A stretch of 64,000 nucleotides of DNA from Spirochaetaceae bacterium (GCA_002729885.1 PBUB01000002.1:361707-425706); one strand, 5' to 3'; shown: positions 9,501 to 17,495, counted from the first letter of the stretch. The notes: generated from the letters alone by a model not told the origin. Program-made: numbers and translations.

Positions 9501-9595
9501 TGATGAATCTTATCCGGAAAGATTTTGACGGTGTGGGAATTGAGAAAGCCTTTCAACGCCCGGATGTGAGTCGAAATGTTACTGGAATCTCGCAT
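6569..9595 (-). CDS. SNF2-family ATPase/helicase, RapA (HepA)-like
   Basis: This protein of about 1008 residues has a complete two-lobe SNF2 motor. Motif I is ILADEVGLGKTIEAG, motif II is FDEAHRLRRD, and motif III is LLLTATPFRGK. The C-lobe carries FIIFTQFRTT, ICTEAGGEGRNLQ and the arginine-finger motif QRIGRIHRFGQTRD. Spacing and the long region after the motor resemble RapA, the RNA polymerase-associated recycling factor, but the N-terminal RapA tudor-like domains are not obvious to me. The last ~170 residues are a highly charged coiled coil. I chose the ATG at 9595 (MRDSSNIS). The open frame extends to 9658, but that start leaves almost no room for the divergent gene at 9671. hpt follows 18 bases downstream. 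Confidence 0.82.
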   Translation of the reverse strand: MRDSSNISTHIRALKGFLNSHTVKIFPDKIHQVCNGRWWKTEKDFSCAGSLLLDSVRHNPADWLSMHQQLLHLDYDQSVASQQDRSVLPSRFRMLDQEQSDFAFRLLDAHRVKLNHIYDKLSSLSNSRTRLLPHQIEATHRVVQALRPRFILADEVGLGKTIEAGLVIKELMLRKGYKRVLVAAPATLTVQWQQEMKSKFNEEFVIMDRSNFSRISTRWAKYPRILVSIDFIKNEKYGEQVLKANWDIAVFDEAHRLRRDDSKITHAYSFAEKLAARVDGLLLLTATPFRGKLEELFYLVRLVDPHILGPRNAFFMEYVLPSRSGGSVKDLKTRLDRILLRRRKVEVGGFTRRFATTIRFELTTPERAFYDETTDYVRREYNLAMQEKNRAVGFVMIAFQKLLDSSTRALLRALEKRKAMLEMRMHQTSFLAESCSSWKLEDLDPELADDWEEDDLSSEEGSFQKSYKDLRKEVLTLGKLIHLGKAIKHDKKLIKLKDTLQRLKKEGHSKFIIFTQFRTTQDYLLENLPEYRVELFHGSLNLKEKEQAIENFKGEQEILICTEAGGEGRNLQFASILINYDLPWSPLKIEQRIGRIHRFGQTRDVFIFNFATRDTVAERILEVLENKIRLFEESIGPSDMLLGSIEDDLKFNKTLMDFVSGKLDQDSFESTVEERVAMARNSYERLNELVAPQMVDFNLNDYYRITEKERAIKNSEIENLCLYYCQQTDLSSYEIRLLGDRVYELTNYQTGQTRKGTFDSELALSNDSLDFLAVGHPLVDECLDHFLNHPFRETFVEMNATTELPRGHYLIYLVQFENGFQRTELMGVHSDENDNLTFHREIAIPPGFQSGLKRKKQKIGPAMAASSGAGESNSDLPASMSEYLQEDQNALQMYPELAALLRKSDSLLREEVGQIARELKEQLHPVFKKEEYKLEISYGKKLRMLEEKKDIEKMKYSQNPVPERKARLTRAENLILKARQEMEIQMEEIRRQSNMKLQIRPLQIYRLN

Positions 9596-9670
9596 GGTCC
9601 AGGAGCCGGTCCAACCCGCCGGGCCCATGGGCGATTTCCGACAACCAAACTGATACAATCCGGGCCACGC

Positions 9671-10768
9671 ATGAGACCGTTGATACGGTTACTGCTGACT
9701 GCATTGGTACCCCTGCTACTTGCCGGCTGTTCCACAGTGCATTCCTTTTTTTTCGAGGAGCTGGACCGGCAGGAAATGCGCATCTCGGTGGATGCCGCAT
9801 TCTTTCACGGCCCCAACCCACCCACCGCAAGCGATCAACAGGAGATGCTGGAGCTCTGCCTGGGGAAGCGAAGACCGGGAAATCTGGATGGATTCAGGAT
9901 TAGCGAAGCGGCCATAATCTGTGCCTCCCGTGGATCTCTGGAAAGAAGCGATGAGCTATTCTCTCTTGCCGTTCAGCGCTCCAGCGATATGGACCGGCGC
10001 CGAATCATGTTGAATCAGATAATTCAATGGCATCGACAGGGAAGTGGAATACGAGACCAGGATCTTTCCCCGGTGCTTACCGACCTTTCGCATACCAGAG
10101 CGCTTCAGCTTGTGGAGGAGTTGCAAAACCGAAAACAGGATTACCTGGTGGATCGCATCTATAGTTTCATGATTCCCAGAAGTAGCGGAGTAGCCCTGGC
10201 CGATGTCTTACTCCAGAAAGGGCTTTATGAATATTCCATGGGTCGATCTTCGCTGGCTGTGGCTGCACTGCAGAAAACCCTGGAGCTTCGAGAAGATTAT
10301 GAAGCACATTTAATCCTGGGAAGGATTTACCATGAAGCTCGGGACTATGACCGGGCCTCCCTGCATCTGGAAAAGGCCTATGCCAGCAAGAAGGAGCCGG
10401 AAACTGCATTTCTTCTGGCCAGGCTTGAATTCTCGAGAAAGAACAGCGCCGTGGCGCTAGACTGGATCAAAAAGGCAGATGAAAAGAATGCGAGAGTAGT
10501 GGAACTGCATGGACTGATCCTGCTTTCCCTGGATGCAGGGGCGAATCCGGAGCCTCTACTTTCAAGCATTGGATACTCCGATTCCAATCCAGTATGCCTG
10601 CAGGAAAATCGGCCTTTCCTGGAAAATCTGGAACTCTGCTCTGTCAGTAATGTTTACCGATTGTTGAGTCCTATTCGGGGGCGAGCCAGAATTATGAGAT
10701 CCTGGTTTGGCACAACCAATCCCTGGAATAGAAAGGCAACGGTTCCCTACGGGAAGCGCCAGTACTGA
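9671..10768 (+). CDS. TPR-repeat lipoprotein
   Basis: This 365-residue protein starts MRPLIRLLLTALVPLLLAGC, a lipoprotein signal with lipobox LAGC at residue 20. The open frame extends further upstream, but this ATG gives the signal peptide directly. After a region without recognisable motif come tetratricopeptide-like helix pairs from about residue 175 to 290 (for example LLQKGLYEYSMGRSSLAVA and AHLILGRIYHEARDYDRAS). TPR lipoproteins usually scaffold envelope protein complexes; no specific partner is suggested here. It is divergent from the SNF2 gene, and the SRAP gene follows 79 bases downstream. Confidence 0.78.
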   Translation: MRPLIRLLLTALVPLLLAGCSTVHSFFFEELDRQEMRISVDAAFFHGPNPPTASDQQEMLELCLGKRRPGNLDGFRISEAAIICASRGSLERSDELFSLAVQRSSDMDRRRIMLNQIIQWHRQGSGIRDQDLSPVLTDLSHTRALQLVEELQNRKQDYLVDRIYSFMIPRSSGVALADVLLQKGLYEYSMGRSSLAVAALQKTLELREDYEAHLILGRIYHEARDYDRASLHLEKAYASKKEPETAFLLARLEFSRKNSAVALDWIKKADEKNARVVELHGLILLSLDAGANPEPLLSSIGYSDSNPVCLQENRPFLENLELCSVSNVYRLLSPIRGRARIMRSWFGTTNPWNRKATVPYGKRQY

Positions 10769-10847
10769 TTGGGCCGCGTCTGATCGGAAAAGCGTAAGAA
10801 ACCGGGATTGCGGATTCAGCTCTGGTCCCGGCCCAAGGAGAGAATCT

Positions 10848-11495
10848 ATGTGTGGTCGCTTTGCATTGATCAATAATCCACTCTTGCTCATGAGCCTGTT
10901 TGATCTTCCTCCGGAAGAAGGCTTTAGACCGGTCTACAATATCGCTCCTTCGTTTCGCGTACTGGCTGCCTATCGAGAAGACCAGGACATTGTTCTGGGG
11001 CGAAAGGCCTGGAACTTCAAGCCTCACTGGGCCAAAAAGGATATGAAAGCGGTAATCAATGCAAGAACCGAAACGGCTTTCGAAAAGCCCTATTTTAGAA
11101 GTGCCATCAAGAAGCATCGTTGCCTGATTCCTGCCACCGGTTTCTATGAATGGAAATCTCCGGAAGCCGGTCAGAAGGGCAAGACCCCGGTCTTTATTCA
11201 TCCAGAAAATCTGGAGGAAGGATTCCTTCTGGGTGGAGTTTTCGAAGGCGATGGTCTGGCTATTTGTACCAGAGAAGCGACGGAGCGAATGAAACCCATC
11301 CATGACCGTATGCCTGTTATTGTTCCACCTGATGCAACGGAGGCCTGGCTCAGAAGTGAAGACCGATCCGAGATCTCCAGAATCATTGATTCCTCCCTGG
11401 ATGTTGATCATGCCTATCCGGTATCTACGGATGTGAATTCCCCGGCGCAGGATAGCCCGGAGCTACTGGAGCCATCCGGCAATCCATTCTTCTAG
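10848..11495 (+). CDS. SOS response-associated peptidase (SRAP, YedK/HMCES family)
   Basis: This 215-residue protein starts MCGRFALI, which exposes the catalytic Cys2 after removal of Met, as in all SRAP proteins. Other family landmarks are present: VINARTETAFEKPYF (the Asn/Arg/Glu DNA-contact loop), RCLIPATGFYEWK (catalytic Glu) and HDRMPVIV (catalytic His). SRAP proteins form a thiazolidine crosslink to abasic sites in single-stranded DNA and shield them. The start is decided by the obligatory MCGRF and by a good ribosome site (AAGGAGAG) six to ten bases upstream; the frame is open further upstream, but that extension is not used. No LexA box was recognised. Confidence 0.93.
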   Translation: MCGRFALINNPLLLMSLFDLPPEEGFRPVYNIAPSFRVLAAYREDQDIVLGRKAWNFKPHWAKKDMKAVINARTETAFEKPYFRSAIKKHRCLIPATGFYEWKSPEAGQKGKTPVFIHPENLEEGFLLGGVFEGDGLAICTREATERMKPIHDRMPVIVPPDATEAWLRSEDRSEISRIIDSSLDVDHAYPVSTDVNSPAQDSPELLEPSGNPFF

Positions 11496-11565
11496 ACGGT
11501 ACCCGCCTATTCTGGAAGCCCCATGAACCGTTTCCTGGAATCCTGAATTCTCACGGCAAAACAAT

Positions 11566-12669
11566 ATGAAAATCTGCATCTACCGACCCGGTGCTCTGGG
11601 TGATCTGCTGGTCACATTGCCCTGCATTCAGTGCCTTTACGAGCGACCAGGAGTCCAGGTGACCCTAATCGCCTCTCCAGCCTGGGAGGCGGTGGCCAGG
11701 GGAATGTGTCATCAGTTCCTGTCCTGCGAAGATCGCTCGCTGCTTCCTCTTTTTGCAGGGGAGAGCCCTTTGTCTTCTGTGCTACAGCCAGATTTTCAGA
11801 AGACCTTTCTTTTTCTGGCGCGAAAGGATCTTGTTTTGGAGCAGGGATTCTCCACGCTTTCCGCAGAAGTTACCTGGATTCGTAGCCGACCCGACGTCGC
11901 CGGTCGCGGATGGACTTACGGACAATCCTCGCCTGAGAACAGCCAGGAGGCGGCCCAGATGAAAATCTCGCCCGGCCCCCGGCCTGAAGATCTGAATCAA
12001 CCTTCGGAAATCCAGGGTGCAAATATTCGAGACTTCCTGTTTCAAAAGTTCGCATCATCGACAGAGGATGCAAGGAGAAGGCCTGTACCGTGTTGGCCCA
12101 TACGAATTAATTCGCAGAAGAGCAAAGTAGATTGCAGCGAACCCTTCCGTGGGATCGCAAACCTGAATACGTCCGCGAACCTATCTGCGGTTTTGATCCA
12201 TGCTGGTTCCGGCAGCCCCGAAAAAAACTGGCCTCTGGAATCCTATGAGAAGCTGGCTGATCTATGTATCCAGTATGGCCTGTCAGTATTCTGGACTCTG
12301 GGCCCGGCGGATGGTTTCATAAAGCAGGCTTTGATTCAAAAGGGAGTACTCCCAGCACCATGGCCCATACAGGACCATAACCAGGCCGCTCAGCACTTCC
12401 TGGAATGTTCTCTCTTCGAACTGATTACAGTCATGAGAAGGATTCCCATGATTATGGGAAATGATTCTGGCATCATTCATCTGGGGGCTGCCATGGGATT
12501 GGATGTGCTCTCTATTTTCGGAAGAAGTGATCCGAACCTATGGGCACCGGACGGAAGATCTGCAAACATTTACTGTGCTGGAAGCCAGGATTGCTTCCCC
12601 TCGGAAAAAGAGGTATTGGAGATTCTGGAAAAACAACTCAAAGCGGTGAGGAGTCGGCCCATAAGCTGA
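11566..12669 (+). CDS. Glycosyltransferase family 9 (heptosyltransferase-like)
   Basis: This 367-residue protein has the GT9 layout: RPGALGDLLVTLPCIQCL at the N-terminus (family pattern GALGDxLxxxP), AVLIHAGSGSPEKNWPLE at the start of the C-terminal Rossmann domain, and MGNDSGIIHLGAAMG with FGRSDPNLWAP at the nucleotide-sugar site. GT9 enzymes such as WaaC/WaaF move ADP-heptose onto lipopolysaccharide inner core at the cytoplasmic face. The exact acceptor here is unknown. A variable insert of about 70 residues (roughly 110-190) separates the two domains. No other LPS gene is adjacent, so this copy stands alone. Confidence 0.85.
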   Translation: MKICIYRPGALGDLLVTLPCIQCLYERPGVQVTLIASPAWEAVARGMCHQFLSCEDRSLLPLFAGESPLSSVLQPDFQKTFLFLARKDLVLEQGFSTLSAEVTWIRSRPDVAGRGWTYGQSSPENSQEAAQMKISPGPRPEDLNQPSEIQGANIRDFLFQKFASSTEDARRRPVPCWPIRINSQKSKVDCSEPFRGIANLNTSANLSAVLIHAGSGSPEKNWPLESYEKLADLCIQYGLSVFWTLGPADGFIKQALIQKGVLPAPWPIQDHNQAAQHFLECSLFELITVMRRIPMIMGNDSGIIHLGAAMGLDVLSIFGRSDPNLWAPDGRSANIYCAGSQDCFPSEKEVLEILEKQLKAVRSRPIS

Positions 12670-12899
12670 AGAGCGCATACCGATAGATGCCAGCAGCGCT
12701 AAAAAGCGGATTCGTCCAGAGAGAAGCAAGGATCTACTTAGAGCGAGACGGTCTTGCAGCAACCAGACTTGTTCGAGACTTGATCCAGATTTAATCGAGA
12801 ATTGATCAAGACTGTTTGAATCGAGACTGGAAGTTGCTCTGGGTTAAGAAAAATCGGAGTTCCCTGATTCCGGATCACTGCATCATTCGATGGGAACAG

Positions 12900-12920
12900 A
12901 GGGGACGCTGATGGTCCCCT
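12900..12920 (-). terminator. Hairpin terminator downstream of the small heat-shock operon
   Basis: AGGGGAC (12900-12906) pairs perfectly with GTCCCCT (12914-12920) across a 7-base loop, nine bases past the stop of the last sHsp gene. It also lies downstream of the convergent GT9 gene. The T content after the stem is low, so this is a hairpin without a clear U-tract. The remainder of 12670-12900 holds no gene; it carries a CTTGATC/GATCAAG inverted repeat at 12779-12810. Confidence 0.5.
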
Positions 12921-12929
12921 GAAAGAGTA

Positions 12930-13400
12930 TTAGTTGGATTTAACGGAAATCCTCTTTTTCTCCTGAGCTGCGCTCTTTTTCTTTGGCAGCTTGATGTAGA
13001 GCACACCTTTTTTGTAGGTTGCCTCGGCTTTTTCATCTTCTACTTCGCAGGGTAGTGCGATGGTTCGCTGGAAGCTACCATAGCTCCTTTCGATTCGATG
13101 GTAATTTCCTTCCTTCTGCTCCGATTCCTGCTTCTTTTCGCCTTTGATGGTTAGAGAATCCTTTTCCAGCGTCAAATCCAGATCCTTCTCATCAATTCCT
13201 GGTAACTCTACAGTTACCTGAACTTCCTTTTCCGTTTCGTGGACGTCCACTGCCAGGTTGCTGGCCGGTTCCATATCGTAGAAGTCCCGAAAAAAGTCGC
13301 TGAACAGATTGTTCATTTCTCGGTGGAAGCCCAAAAAGGAATCATCCAGACGACGGGGAGTGGAATCTCCTTTTTTACTGACTAGATCTCTTAGTCCCAT
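12930..13400 (-). CDS. Small heat-shock protein (Hsp20/alpha-crystallin), third gene of sHsp operon
   Basis: This 156-residue protein has an alpha-crystallin domain from about residue 45 (LAVDVHETEKEVQVTVELPG) to 140, including the family's G-x-L motif as KGVLYIKLPKK near the end. The N-terminal arm is aromatic (FLGFHREMNNLFSDFFRDFYDME), as in ATP-independent holdase chaperones that trap unfolding proteins as oligomers. The final C-terminal tail (KKRISVKSN) contains the I-x-V oligomerisation motif. A strong ribosome site (GGAGG) precedes the ATG. It lies downstream of two more sHsp genes on the same strand and is probably expressed from the sigma-54 promoter at 14424-14439. Confidence 0.93.
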   Translation of the reverse strand: MGLRDLVSKKGDSTPRRLDDSFLGFHREMNNLFSDFFRDFYDMEPASNLAVDVHETEKEVQVTVELPGIDEKDLDLTLEKDSLTIKGEKKQESEQKEGNYHRIERSYGSFQRTIALPCEVEDEKAEATYKKGVLYIKLPKKKSAAQEKKRISVKSN

Positions 13401-13457
13401 TTTACACCTCCAGAATTCTTGGCATCCCGGCCAAAACCGGCCGGGATCTTCTTCGCC

Positions 13458-13853
13458 TTATTCAGATTTTACCTGGATCTTTTTTGTGGCCGGTTGGCTT
13501 ACCGGCACCACCAGCTCCAGGACTCCATTTCTTACTTTCGCCTGGATGTTTTCTACATCGATGTCTTCGCTCAGGCGAAAGCTTCTTTCGTAGTCACCAA
13601 TTCCATATTCGCTATACACCAGTTTCATACCCTCAAAACCCTTTTCCTCTACAGCGGCCTTGATGGTGAGGATGTTCTTTTCAACGCTCACATCCACGCT
13701 ATTTTCGCTGGCTCCTGGAATATCCGCATATACATAGAACGTATCGTCCTTTCTGTATAGATCCACAGCGGGAGAGTAGATTCTATGCTGTACTGGCCTC
13801 TCCTCTTTTGCTTGCGCGGATGCTTCATTTCTTTTTTCTACTGCTGTTTCCAT
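13458..13853 (-). CDS. Small heat-shock protein (Hsp20), middle gene of sHsp operon
   Basis: The product has 131 residues from the ATG at 13853 (METAVEKRNEAS). I chose this start because a GGAGG sits seven bases upstream; the open frame extends to 13910 but lacks such a site. The alpha-crystallin domain covers about residues 28-125: AVDLYRKDDTFYVYADIPG at its start and VRNGVLELVVPVS near its end. The tail ends with a KKIQVKSE segment, the I-x-V type motif. It is shorter than usual because the aromatic N-terminal arm is almost missing, so its oligomerisation may depend on its operon partners. That last point is inference. Confidence 0.92.
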   Translation of the reverse strand: METAVEKRNEASAQAKEERPVQHRIYSPAVDLYRKDDTFYVYADIPGASENSVDVSVEKNILTIKAAVEEKGFEGMKLVYSEYGIGDYERSFRLSEDIDVENIQAKVRNGVLELVVPVSQPATKKIQVKSE

Positions 13854-13972
13854 AATTTCCTCCATTAGCCCGGTGGGCCCATTCTTTGCTTTTTGATTTT
13901 TTCTCTCCAATCCTATTCTCTCTAATCCTAATCTGTTCTATTCCATTCTCGATTCGCTCTCTTTCGTCAGCT

Positions 13973-14383
13973 TCAAGAAGCTGCCACTGCGATCTTTCGG
14001 GGGCGGTCTTCTGCCGCTCTTTCCAGGCGAACTGTAAGTATTCCAGATTTAAGCTCGGCATTTACAGATTCCTGGTTGGCTCGGAAAGGCAATCGAACGG
14101 CCTTCTCGTATTCGCCCTGAGGTCGTTCCTTTCTTAGTGCCTCGCCTTCAATAGCAGGTCGCTTGATTTTGATATTCAGTACATCGTCCTGCACCTGAAG
14201 TTCCAGGTCCTCCGCAGATACACCGGGAACTTCGGCTCTGATAGCCGCTTCATTTTCGTTAGAGTATAGTTTGATTCCGGGATAGCTTCTGCGATACCTT
14301 GGGCTGGTCTGAAACCTTGTTTCCAGGTTTGCCAGATCATCCCATAGATTTCGTTGCCATCCATACCAGTCATTCCAGAACAT
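13973..14383 (-). CDS. Small heat-shock protein (Hsp20), first gene of sHsp operon
   Basis: This 136-residue protein has a tryptophan-rich N-terminus (MFWNDWYGWQRNLWDDL), an alpha-crystallin domain from GIKLYSNENEAAIRAEVPG (about 37) to LKSGILTVRLERA (about 115), and a C-terminal RKIAVAAS tail with an I-x-V motif. As a holdase it should bind unfolding clients during stress. A canonical AAAGGAGG ribosome site lies seven bases before the ATG. It is the promoter-proximal gene of a three-gene operon; a perfect sigma-54 promoter lies about 40 bases upstream. The three sHsps differ in their N-terminal arms, which would allow mixed oligomers. Confidence 0.93.
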   Translation of the reverse strand: MFWNDWYGWQRNLWDDLANLETRFQTSPRYRRSYPGIKLYSNENEAAIRAEVPGVSAEDLELQVQDDVLNIKIKRPAIEGEALRKERPQGEYEKAVRLPFRANQESVNAELKSGILTVRLERAAEDRPRKIAVAAS

Positions 14384-14423
14384 GTCGTGCCTCCTTTTGC
14401 TTTTCTGTTCTCACGGTATATAT

Positions 14424-14439
14424 AGCAAGAGGCGTGCCA
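14424..14439 (-). promoter_or_regulatory. Sigma-54 (RpoN) -24/-12 promoter for the sHsp operon
   Basis: On the minus strand the site reads TGGCACGCCTCTTGCT. It matches the sigma-54 consensus TGGCACR-N4-TTGCW at every fixed position with exact spacing. It sits in the 81-base gap between the divergent sHsp and znuA genes, pointing to the sHsp side. The start would fall about 30 bases before the first ATG. Sigma-54 promoters need an enhancer-binding ATPase; its site is not identified and would lie inside or near znuA. Confidence 0.82.
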
Positions 14440-14464
14440 GCATCCATCCGGCTCAAATTGCAAA

Positions 14465-15373
14465 ATGATTCAAACCCGTAGATTTCCTGCTGACAAACTG
14501 ACACTCATTGCAGTCGTTTTGTCAGTGCTTCTTCTGGGGCAATGTCAGGACGGAAGATCCATTCCCTATCCAGCCACCATTCGCCCGGTATCTTTTTTGA
14601 TAGAGCGAATAGCAGGAAGTCGGATGAGCGAGGCCATGGTGCATCCCGGCCGAAATCCGGAAACCTATGATCCTTCGGTGGCGGATCTAATGCTCTACCG
14701 AAATTGCAGGGCTCTGTTTTATGTAGCCCCATCCCTGGATGGATGGGCCGCCAACTTTCAAGAATGCCCTTCCCATGCTATTATTCCGGAAGCTATTCGT
14801 ATGCACGGTCACGGCTCTTCCGAGAAGGAAGGGCACCTCCACGGTTCCCCGGCCAGCCAGGATGATAACTCCGGTGAGTACGTGGATCCGCATTTCTGGA
14901 CCGATCCTCACCGAATCGAGGCAGTGCTACCCAGACTTCAGGAATTACTCATTGCGGCGGATCCCAGATCTGCAGAGCGGATTCGTTCAGAAGTTCAGAT
15001 ACTGAAAGAGCAAATGCAGGAGCTGGAACAGGAGGCTTCTCTGCGGCTAAAGCACTTACAGGGTAAACGAGCCGTATTGATGCATCCTACCTATGAAAGC
15101 TTTTTAAAGGAGCATGGTATTCAGGTGGTGGCTATTGTAGAGCCGGTGCCGGGCCATGAGCTCAGTGTAAAGGACTGGAGGAATCTTCTGGCCCTCAAGC
15201 CTGTGGATATTGTTGTGCATGAAAAGCAGCTCCCCATCAGGCAATCCAGGATTCTGGCCAGAGAATTAGAAGCCAGGATTCTGGAGCTGGATCCCATGGG
15301 ATCCGGAGCTGGAAATCTCACAGAACTGCTGCGCAACCAGCTGGATGCCATCGCTGAATTGAAAGTGGATTAA
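14465..15373 (+). CDS. znuA: Metal (zinc/manganese) ABC transporter substrate-binding lipoprotein
   Basis: This 302-residue protein has a lipoprotein-type signal (VVLSVLLLGQC) with lipobox LGQC. It follows the ZnuA/cluster A-I plan: a metal-ligand region with a short His-rich loop (HGHGSSEKEGHLHG), the conserved VDPHFWTDPHRIEAVL, a long linking helix, ALMHPTYESFLKEHGI, and a final acidic ligand region (LELDPMG). It binds Zn2+ (possibly Mn2+) outside the inner membrane and delivers it to the permease. znuC follows 47 bases downstream. The znuB-type permease is not next but at 19631, beyond three opposite-strand genes. Metal choice is uncertain; the His-rich loop favours zinc. Confidence 0.88.
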   Translation: MIQTRRFPADKLTLIAVVLSVLLLGQCQDGRSIPYPATIRPVSFLIERIAGSRMSEAMVHPGRNPETYDPSVADLMLYRNCRALFYVAPSLDGWAANFQECPSHAIIPEAIRMHGHGSSEKEGHLHGSPASQDDNSGEYVDPHFWTDPHRIEAVLPRLQELLIAADPRSAERIRSEVQILKEQMQELEQEASLRLKHLQGKRAVLMHPTYESFLKEHGIQVVAIVEPVPGHELSVKDWRNLLALKPVDIVVHEKQLPIRQSRILARELEARILELDPMGSGAGNLTELLRNQLDAIAELKVD

Positions 15374-15420
15374 AAGTCACATGCATAACTGCAGTGGTGG
15401 CGTGAACAGGAGTACACTGG

Positions 15421-16197
15421 ATGCAAAATCAGACAGAGAGAAGCAGCGAGAACGCGGAAATAGAACAAGCCCGTGAAACTCCCTATTGCGTTAAGGTTGA
15501 GGGGCTTACCGTTCGTTTTGGGCGAAACGTAGCCATTGAAGATCTAAACCTCGAATGCAAGCCAGGAAGCTGGACAGCTATTCTGGGCCCTAACGGTAGC
15601 GGCAAATCTACTCTTCTCAAGGCGATCCTGGGACTTGTGGATGTGGATCACGGTACCATCCAGATCGCATGCAACAGCTATGGAATCGGTTATGTTCCTC
15701 AGGCGAAGACTCTGGATCGCCGTTTTCCTGCAACGGTCATGGAAATGGTAAGTACCGGACTCAGGTCCCGGTGGCCTTTTTTTGTCCCCGGTGGACTGAG
15801 AAAACAGGTGGAGACCTGCCTGGAACGGGTGGGCCTGCGCGGTTACAACGGGCATCTCCTGAGTGATCTAAGCGGAGGGGAATTGCAGAGGGTCTATCTT
15901 GCTCGAAGTCTAATTCGAAATCCTGCATTGATTATTCTGGATGAACCTGCCACCGGCCTGGATCGATCCGGCGAAACGGATATGTATGAGTTACTGGATA
16001 GACTTCGGCAGGAAAATGGAACGACCATTCTGATGGTGACCCATGATCTGGATGCAGCCTATCATCATGCCACTCATGTGCTGGTTATGAACCGAACCAA
16101 CATCGCTTCCGGTACTCCGGAATGTTTGACCCAGGACAATCTCAAAGCCGCCTTCGGTCATGGAGGACATGAGCATCCATCCGGTCCCTGGCATTGA
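15421..16197 (+). CDS. znuC: Metal ABC transporter ATP-binding protein
   Basis: This 258-residue ATPase has Walker [10 protein letters not shown], the Q-loop VPQAKTL, the signature LSGGELQRVYLARSL, Walker B LIILDEPATGLD and the H-loop VTHDLD. The start of the strand order and the His-ended C-terminus (HGGHEHPSGPWH) are typical of ZnuC/MntB-type ATPases. It powers uptake of the cation carried by the upstream binding protein. The ATG at 15421 gives a slightly long polar N-terminus. The 160 bases after its stop carry two near-identical 14-base direct repeats (TTGAGTGTTCACTG and TTGAGTGTCCACTG) but no gene. Confidence 0.9.
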   Translation: MQNQTERSSENAEIEQARETPYCVKVEGLTVRFGRNVAIEDLNLECKPGSWTAILGPNGSGKSTLLKAILGLVDVDHGTIQIACNSYGIGYVPQAKTLDRRFPATVMEMVSTGLRSRWPFFVPGGLRKQVETCLERVGLRGYNGHLLSDLSGGELQRVYLARSLIRNPALIILDEPATGLDRSGETDMYELLDRLRQENGTTILMVTHDLDAAYHHATHVLVMNRTNIASGTPECLTQDNLKAAFGHGGHEHPSGPWH

Positions 16198-16358
16198 GTG
16201 TTCACTGGTCTCGGCCGCTCCATCCGGTCGCGGGCCTTGAGTGTCCACTGACTACTGAAGATTTACATCGCCCGTCGATGGATCTGCAAAACTCTCGCAG
16301 GCCTATCCAGATTCGTATTGAATCTGGATGGCTTTCTGATGGAAAAGTCTTTCCGTGA

Positions 16359-17315
16359 TTACTGATCGATGTGGACCACGGAGTCTTTGCCAAAGAGCTG
16401 GAATATGGTATGCACTCTCTGAATCTGCACAGATTGATCGTTCCAGAAAAACGCAGTACCCAGAGATTTATCGTCATTTACGATGGCCATTCTCTTCTCA
16501 CCGTAATAGATATATTCCTTGCGACCATCCGCGAAGATGTTGCCCGCATACTGAATTTCAATATGATCTGGCTTTTTGCTGAATCTGGCAAGGCCTCCTA
16601 CCTGAATGTTACCTTCGGCATCTCGCACAATCTTGATTGGACCGGCCTGAAGCGAATTTGCAGAATTGATGGTTACTTCCGGAGGCTCGCTTCCGATTTC
16701 GAAACCAAAAATGGTAGTCTTCTCCACTCCAGTGTAGCGAATTCCAGCGGAATCCTGTACTAGCCTTACACCGTCCTCCAGATCCAGCCCGTCCGGCCGG
16801 ATTTTGATGATTACTTCGTCATCGGAGAACAAGCCCGGTTCGAAGATAGTGATGGTATTTCCATCCCGGGATACCCTGGATTCTCCGGAGCTAAAGAGTC
16901 CAGGTAGCTCCTGCCGCATGGTAAACTTATTGTTGTTTCTCAGGCCGGTTACGGTAACCAGATCCACAGCAATGTTGCCCCGAACATCTACAAAGATTCC
17001 ATTTCCCAGAAAAACACCCATAGGTGAATAGGGCACCGGTGTACATTCTCTGCTGGTTGTAATGGTTCCGTCCGCATTTGTGGTGGTTCTTGTTGTACAA
17101 TTCTGCTGACGAAAAATGTCTATGCGCTGGTAATAGGGTTCTATTCCAGCCCGCATCTCCAGGGGACCGGCGTTTTCCAGTTCCTGGCCTGCAGGAATCA
17201 TTTTTTGATCCAGGGATGTACAGGAGCTGATGGCGACTGAAAAAAGAAGCATCAGAATCCCGGCAGCCCTGAATCGGTTGTCTTTATTTAAATTAAGTGC
17301 TTTCACTGTTCGCAT
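16359..17315 (-). CDS. Lipoprotein of unknown function
   Basis: This 318-residue protein has a signal sequence ending VAISSC, so it is probably a lipoprotein. The mature part is beta-strand rich with many N/D-G turns (for example IFVDVRGNIAVDLVTVTG and GNITVGG-like pairs), suggesting a repetitive beta fold on the cell envelope. A Thr-rich loop with two cysteines (QQNCTTRTTTNADGTITTS ... EC) may form a disulfide. I do not recognise a family. It lies between znuC and the alpha-glucosidase gene, on the opposite strand from the transporter. The ATG at 17315 gives a long n-region; the alternative internal start is the Met-Leu-Leu of the hydrophobic core, which is less likely. Confidence 0.65.
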   Translation of the reverse strand: MRTVKALNLNKDNRFRAAGILMLLFSVAISSCTSLDQKMIPAGQELENAGPLEMRAGIEPYYQRIDIFRQQNCTTRTTTNADGTITTSRECTPVPYSPMGVFLGNGIFVDVRGNIAVDLVTVTGLRNNNKFTMRQELPGLFSSGESRVSRDGNTITIFEPGLFSDDEVIIKIRPDGLDLEDGVRLVQDSAGIRYTGVEKTTIFGFEIGSEPPEVTINSANSLQAGPIKIVRDAEGNIQVGGLARFSKKPDHIEIQYAGNIFADGRKEYIYYGEKRMAIVNDDKSLGTAFFWNDQSVQIQRVHTIFQLFGKDSVVHIDQ

Positions 17316-17495
17316 TGTTCTATATGCATCTGTTGCCAGGGAGAAGCAAGCAAATTTATGGAAGAAACGACCCCCTGCCAGGAGAAACAGTTTTCAATCG
17401 CTATGCGAAAGCCGTTGGAGCCTCACTTACTGCAGCCGAGATTCGCAGAGAGCGCGACATGGCAGGGCGCCTGATACGAGCCGGAACCTGTGCTT

